Assembly: GCA_023268595.1 (NCBI GenBank)
Contig: JALQUD010000042.1
Coordinates: 1 to 8,635, forward strand
Reading direction: 5' to 3'
DNA from: Candidatus Saccharimonadia bacterium
Lineage (GTDB): Bacteria > Patescibacteriota > Saccharimonadia > Saccharimonadales > UBA4665
Length of the DNA: 8,635 nucleotides
Positions 5,475 through 8,635 of this stretch are shown one piece after another. The number at the start of each line of letters is the position of its first letter. Within the stretch, counting starts at the first letter, position 1. The notes below the pieces were generated by a model. The model was not told the DNA's origin. It was given only the letters and a program-made list of their open reading frames with translations, and ran no database searches. The position numbers were made by a program, and so were the translations under genes.

Positions 5475-5546
5475 TCGCTACGTTCCTCACATGCGCCTAG
5501 CACTACAGGCATCTATTTAAGCCTTTTCAGAGCCGATGCTGGCTGG

Positions 5547-6185
5547 TTACAGTAGGAAGCTGCGGGTTTCAGCGGCTAGCGGGCTGCCGTAGGCCAGTTC
5601 GCTTAGTATGGCGTTGGTTTCCACTGACAGTTCGTTCATGTGCGCTTGCTGGTCCTTGGAAAATTTCTGCAACACGAAATCCGCGCTGTCCATCTGTTCG
5701 TGTGCCTTGGGCCCGATGCCGATGCGTACACGGCCGAAATCCTCGCCCAGGTGCTGTATGAGCGATTTGACGCCGTTATGCCCTGCTGCGCTGCCACCGG
5801 TACGCAGACGAATCTGGCCGTAGTCAATATCGAGCTCGTCATAGATGGCGATGATCTGACTTGGCGGTATCTTATAGAATGATGCTACTGCCTGGGCCGC
5901 TTCGCCGCTCAGGTTCATGAACGTCTGAGGTTTGACGAGTACGACCCTGGTGTCGGCCATTATCTGGGAAGTCCAGTGGCATTTCAGATCCTTCTTATTA
6001 GTCCAGTCGGGAAAGTTATTCGCTTTGGCAAAGGCGTCAAGCGCATCAAAGCCGATGTTATGCCGGGTGCCGTCATATTCTTTGCCGGGGTTGCCTAAGC
6101 CGACGAACATCATCGATTTGTTCATGCCGATAGTGACGTAGTTGACGGGATCGGAGCTCTGGGGTCGGTTTTGGAATAGTGCCAT
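5547..6185 (-). CDS. pth: Peptidyl-tRNA hydrolase
   Basis: Pth cleaves the ester bond of peptidyl-tRNAs that fall off ribosomes, recycling tRNA in the cytoplasm. The 212-residue protein has all the family landmarks: GLGNPGKEY (29-37, N32), the catalytic histidine in TRHNIGFD (H42), FMNLSG (89-94, N91), YDELDIDYG (115-123, D116) and GHNGVKSL (135-142, N137). The Pth fold normally begins a few residues before GLGNPG, so about 20-25 extra N-terminal residues (MALFQNRPQS onward) precede it here. The ATG at 6185 is kept because AAAGGTGA (6198-6205) lies 12 bases upstream. An internal ATG at 6125 would give a standard-length enzyme but has no Shine-Dalgarno. TGATACTGT ends 6 bases before the ATG, so a weak leaderless-type promoter is also possible. 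The gene lies 29 bases after the gene upstream, in the der operon. Confidence 0.96.
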   Translation of the reverse strand: MALFQNRPQSSDPVNYVTIGMNKSMMFVGLGNPGKEYDGTRHNIGFDALDAFAKANNFPDWTNKKDLKCHWTSQIMADTRVVLVKPQTFMNLSGEAAQAVASFYKIPPSQIIAIYDELDIDYGQIRLRTGGSAAGHNGVKSLIQHLGEDFGRVRIGIGPKAHEQMDSADFVLQKFSKDQQAHMNELSVETNAILSELAYGSPLAAETRSFLL

Positions 6186-6214
6186 ATCCAGACAGTATCA
6201 CCTTTGAGGGGCAG

Positions 6215-6881
6215 TTAATCAAGTCGACCGTATATGCCCTGGGGTTCCCAGACACCGCTGTGCGGCTGTATGGCTAGGTTGAAGTCCTGTTGGTGATCAC
6301 GGTACAGGTTGTCGGCCTCGCGCCACATCATGAGTACATTAGCATTCTGCCGTCCTGGATCACCGGCTTCTTCATACGTCGGCAATGTCCGCAGGTCATC
6401 CGGATGAAGCTTGCTGAAATCACCGGTCAAAGGCATGAGTTTGTTACTTTGGACGTACACGTAAGCGACATCATCCGGAGTGATCACGCCGGCATGGCGG
6501 ATGTATGTCCGGGTCGTGGTATCGTCGGGCTTGGCGCCCGGCTTGCCGAGCGTGTCGTGCCATACGCGGCTAAGCGGAGCGTAGTCACAGGTCAGCTTGA
6601 CGCCGGCATGTATCAAAGCTTCCCTGCCCATCAGCTCCGGGCGCCTTGCGAGTGCTGCTTCGTAGCTCGGTGAACGGCCATAATACGGCTGATAAAGCGG
6701 TTCACTCACCAATACGGTGCGTTCTTCGTCCGCGACAGCTTCTGTACTGCCATTGACCGCGATCAGACCAAGGATTGGCAGTCGGCTGGTACCCGTGAGG
6801 AACACGCTTGTATTCGAAACAGATGTTGGCACGTGCCCGGAGTTGTTCGATGGTAGTGGGTGGTATCGTCTCGTAGTTCAT
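6215..6881 (-). CDS. Unrecognised protein, apparently frameshifted
   Basis: I recognise no family. The ATG at 6881 overlaps the der stop codon (TGATG), the classic layout for coupled translation, and begins a protein-like stretch, MNYETIPPTTIEQLRARANI. That frame stops at TGA near 6702, after turning into an arginine-rich, poorly protein-like tail. From roughly 6800 leftward the good sequence continues in another frame (ILGLIAVNG, EERTVLVSEPLYQPYYGRSP, then to the stop at 6215). One surplus base, for example in the GGG at 6792-6794, would explain this; the repaired product would be about 221 residues. Read alone, the second frame could only start at a GTG at 6832 with no ribosome binding site. 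The repaired protein looks soluble, with many Tyr, Asp and Pro, and lacks a signal peptide or membrane helix. It may be a mutation, an assembly error or, less likely, programmed frameshifting. Confidence 0.6.
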
Positions 6882-8365
6882 CAATCCTGTTTGGTGTTGC
6901 TGGAAATGGAACGTTTACCTGACTTCTTTACGATCGGACGCTTGCTGCCGGCTAGTGAGTTGTGTTTACGTGGAGCCAGCGTCGGACTGTTGCCATGGCG
7001 GTGGCCGACGTGTTTCTCGATGAACCAGAGTTGGATGGCTGTACCCTCGTATCCGTACTTTTCACGCAATACGCGTTCCATGTAGCGTCGGTAGCTCCAG
7101 TGCAGGAATTTGGTCTGGCTTCCAAAGATCTTGAAGGCCGGAATAGGATTGTCGTCTTCCTGGACCATGTAGTTGAGCTTTGGGGCGCGGTTCTTGAGTC
7201 CGGCCGGCGGATGCTTGGTGACGACTTCGCGCAGGTAGCGGTTAAGCTCGGCGGTGGGGATCCGCTTGGCGCGTTGGGCTTTGATCTGCATGGCCAGGTC
7301 GAACAGCTTGGTGACGTTCTGGCCGGTGACTGAACTGGTGAAGATCAGTGGCGCCCATGGTACGAAGTCGAAGTCGTGGGCGATCTGTGGCGCCATCTCG
7401 TCACGGCTGAACGGCGTCTTCTCGTCGAGGGAGTCCCATTTGCTGACGACTATGACCAGGCCCTTGCCGGCTTCTTTGATCATGCCGGCGATTTTCTGGT
7501 CAAGGCCGACGCTCAGTTCATTGACATCGATCAGCAGGAGGCAGACATCGGCTTGTTCGATGGCCTGCAGGCTACGTAGTACGCTGAAGTGCTCGATCCC
7601 CTGTCCGATCTTACCGCTGCGGCGGATGCCCGCGGTGTCCATGAGTTCGATTTCCTGTGACTGGTAGCGGATGACGGCACGGTTGACGTCACGGGTCGTG
7701 CCGGCACGGTCGGCCACGATGGCCTGCTGTTTCTTGGCCAAGGAGTTGAATAACGCGGACTTACCGACGTTAGGACGGCCCAGCAATGCGATGTGCAGCC
7801 GGTCGTCGTCTTCGTCGATGACGACTTTGGGTATGATGCTGATCAGATGGTCTAACAGCGGACGGATACCTTCGCCCTGTTTGGTGCTGGTAGCGAAGAT
7901 ATCGCTGATGCCAAGGCGGCGGTATTCATCAAAGCCCTGACGCATCAGGCGGCGGTTCTTGTCTATCTTATTGATGACCAGCACGACCGGTTTGCCGGAC
8001 CGGTGCGCCAGCTTGGCTACCCGGCGGTCTTCTTCGGTGATCATGACATCGGCTTCCACGAGTACCCAGATGACATCCGCGGCGGCTGCGGCTTCGGTGA
8101 TCTGCTCCTGGATGGTCAGCTCGAATTCGTCCTCGGCGGCTTTCATGCCGGCGGTGTCGACCAACCAGAAATGCTGCTCTTCGGCCTCCCCAGTGTCCAG
8201 CGTGTCGGGGGTGTAGCTGGCACGGGCGGTGATGCTATCACGCGTGGTACCGGCTTCCATGGCCACGATGGCCTCGCGGCGGTGCAGGATGGCGTTGAAC
8301 AGGCTTGATTTGCCGACGTTCGCGCGACCGACGATGGCTATGATGGGGGCTTTCTTTTTGGACAT
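6881..8365 (-). CDS. der: Ribosome-assembly GTPase Der (EngA)
   Basis: Der is an essential GTPase with two GTP-binding domains in tandem that helps mature the 50S subunit. Numbering from the ATG at 8365 (494 residues): domain 1 has GRANVGKS (13-20), DTAG (70-73) and NKID (132-135). Domain 2 has GRPNVGKS (196-203), DTAG (243-246) and SKWD (308-311), where the family usually has NKWD. A KH-like domain (about 365-450) follows, then a basic tail rich in Lys, Arg and His (452-494) that probably contacts rRNA. A GTG codon at 8374 would add MSD. The ATG is preferred because a consensus extended -10 ends directly at that GTG, so transcripts should begin downstream of it, almost at the ATG. The stop codon overlaps the ATG of the next gene. 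Confidence 0.97.
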   Translation of the reverse strand: MSKKKAPIIAIVGRANVGKSSLFNAILHRREAIVAMEAGTTRDSITARASYTPDTLDTGEAEEQHFWLVDTAGMKAAEDEFELTIQEQITEAAAAADVIWVLVEADVMITEEDRRVAKLAHRSGKPVVLVINKIDKNRRLMRQGFDEYRRLGISDIFATSTKQGEGIRPLLDHLISIIPKVVIDEDDDRLHIALLGRPNVGKSALFNSLAKKQQAIVADRAGTTRDVNRAVIRYQSQEIELMDTAGIRRSGKIGQGIEHFSVLRSLQAIEQADVCLLLIDVNELSVGLDQKIAGMIKEAGKGLVIVVSKWDSLDEKTPFSRDEMAPQIAHDFDFVPWAPLIFTSSVTGQNVTKLFDLAMQIKAQRAKRIPTAELNRYLREVVTKHPPAGLKNRAPKLNYMVQEDDNPIPAFKIFGSQTKFLHWSYRRYMERVLREKYGYEGTAIQLWFIEKHVGHRHGNSPTLAPRKHNSLAGSKRPIVKKSGKRSISSNTKQD

Positions 8366-8374
8366 ATCCGACAC

Positions 8375-8402
8375 ATTATAACAGAGATGGCGATATTGAC
8401 AA
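8375..8402 (-). promoter_or_regulatory. Leaderless-type promoter of der
   Basis: On the minus strand TGTTATAAT (hexamer TATAAT, 8375-8380) is a perfect extended -10, with TTGTCA (8397-8402) 16 bases upstream. Only 9 bases separate it from the ATG at 8365, giving a leader of about 0-3 bases and no Shine-Dalgarno. This decides against the GTG start at 8374. It probably drives der, the frameshifted gene and pth. Confidence 0.7.
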
Positions 8403-8424
8403 AGTAGTCTTCACATGACAGAAT
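8396..8424 (+). promoter_or_regulatory. Divergent promoter for the membrane-anchored protein gene
   Basis: TTGACA (8396-8401), a perfect -35, is followed after 17 bases by CAGAAT (8419-8424), preceded by TGA, an extended -10 arrangement. A start near 8431 gives a leader of about 68 bases. Its -35 covers the same bases as the -35 proposed for der on the other strand. Confidence 0.55.
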
Positions 8425-8457
8425 AAACTCCAGTACGTTTCATACCATTCCGTCACG

Positions 8458-8471
8458 CGGCATTGCTGCCG
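8458..8471 (+). promoter_or_regulatory. Small leader hairpin before the right-hand gene
   Basis: CGGCA (8458-8462) pairs with TGCCG (8467-8471) around TTGC. It lies in the proposed leader, 27 bases before the ATG, and overlaps the shared element at 8467-8484. It is short, so functional meaning is uncertain. Confidence 0.3.
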
Positions 8472-8484
8472 TACACCTACGAAA
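8467..8484 (+). repeat. Leader element, copy 2 (TGCCGTACAC type)
   Basis: TGCCGTACACCTACGAAA ends 14 bases before the ATG at 8499. It is the partner of 3481-3498. It may be a shared regulatory or RNA-binding element, or chance. Confidence 0.35.
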
Positions 8485-8498
8485 GCAGGTTGATTGAA

Positions 8499-8635
8499 AT
8501 GGGTCGTCGAATCGAAGGTTTCATCGGTCCGATGCCGTCGATGCCCAGCTCCCAGTTGCGCAGAGGCTTCCTGTGGGGTCTGTTGATGATACTGCTGGCT
8601 GCGGTGACGTGGTACTACACTTTCGGCAGTGACTT
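8499..8635 (+). CDS. Membrane-anchored protein, N-terminal fragment
   Basis: Only the first 45 codons are in the window. After a short N-terminus with several Pro, Ser and Met (MGRRIEGFIGPMPSMPSS) comes a basic pair (R22-R23) and a single transmembrane helix, GFLWGLLMILLAAVTWYY (24-41), followed by a polar segment. The positive charges before the helix predict a cytoplasmic N-terminus. The helix could be a signal anchor of a larger envelope or membrane enzyme. The layout of a short N-terminus, one helix and then an outside domain is seen in FtsH proteases among many others, but nothing here proves that. The start is supported by a promoter about 75 bases upstream and a weak Shine-Dalgarno (CAGGT, 8 bases before the ATG); no alternative start fits better. 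Confidence 0.6.
   Translation, partial: MGRRIEGFIGPMPSMPSSQLRRGFLWGLLMILLAAVTWYYTFGSD

Noticed and set aside
5254..5520. 88-residue open frame on the plus strand
   Set aside because: It lies across the candidate RNA and its terminator, has no ribosome binding site, and the translation is not protein-like.
6215..6832. Gene start at the GTG at 6832
   Set aside because: There is no ribosome binding site, and the ATG overlapping the der stop codon gives a better N-terminus in the other frame; a frameshift explains the data better.
8372..8374. GTG start for der
   Set aside because: It directly abuts the TATAAT element, so transcripts from that promoter would not contain it; the ATG at 8365 is 9 bases on.

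Overview
The window looks like a piece of a Patescibacteria/CPR chromosome, most likely a Candidatus Saccharibacteria (TM7) lineage. The basis is protein style and gene set: a TopA with glycine-rich C-terminal repeats and no zinc fingers, a stand-alone sigma region 4 protein, a shortened DprA, a Pth with an N-terminal extension, and short lineage-specific proteins. UGA is used as an ordinary stop (dprA, der), which argues against the UGA-recoded CPR groups. Moderate GC, tight packing and mixed translation starts (strong Shine-Dalgarno for some genes, leaderless-type starts for others) also fit. No mobile element, CRISPR array, tRNA or rRNA is visible. The assignment is inference from protein style; no search was run.

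Layout, left to right. Positions 1-525 (-) hold the start of a sigma-70 region 4 regulator that runs off the left edge. It is followed by an AT-rich spacer with a perfect DnaA-box sequence and by the topA terminator. topA occupies 824-3127 (-). A 379-base spacer carries the topA promoter and, pointing right, a probable promoter, a leader hairpin and a 60-residue acidic small protein (3507-3689, +). That gene converges with only 3 bases to spare on a 55-residue two-helix membrane protein (3693-3860, -), which has a leaderless-type promoter. dprA follows (3919-4791, -).

The 755-base gap between dprA and pth is the most interesting part. It contains a near-consensus promoter (TTGACA, 17 bases, TAAAAT) about 410 bases ahead of a strong intrinsic terminator on the same strand. 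The stretch between them has no convincing reading frame but several stable helices, including a long-range one of 18 pairs. I read it as a stand-alone structured RNA gene of unknown class. I could not match it to tmRNA, RNase P RNA, SRP RNA or 6S RNA.

Positions 5547-8365 (-) form a compact operon read from the right: der (ribosome-assembly GTPase), an unrecognised gene whose ATG overlaps the der stop codon but which appears frameshifted, and pth (peptidyl-tRNA hydrolase). der is driven by a leaderless-type extended -10 promoter whose -35 overlaps that of a divergent promoter for a membrane-anchored protein starting at 8499 (+) and cut by the right edge. The genes serve core information processing: DNA topology, DNA uptake/recombination, ribosome assembly, tRNA recycling and transcription initiation.
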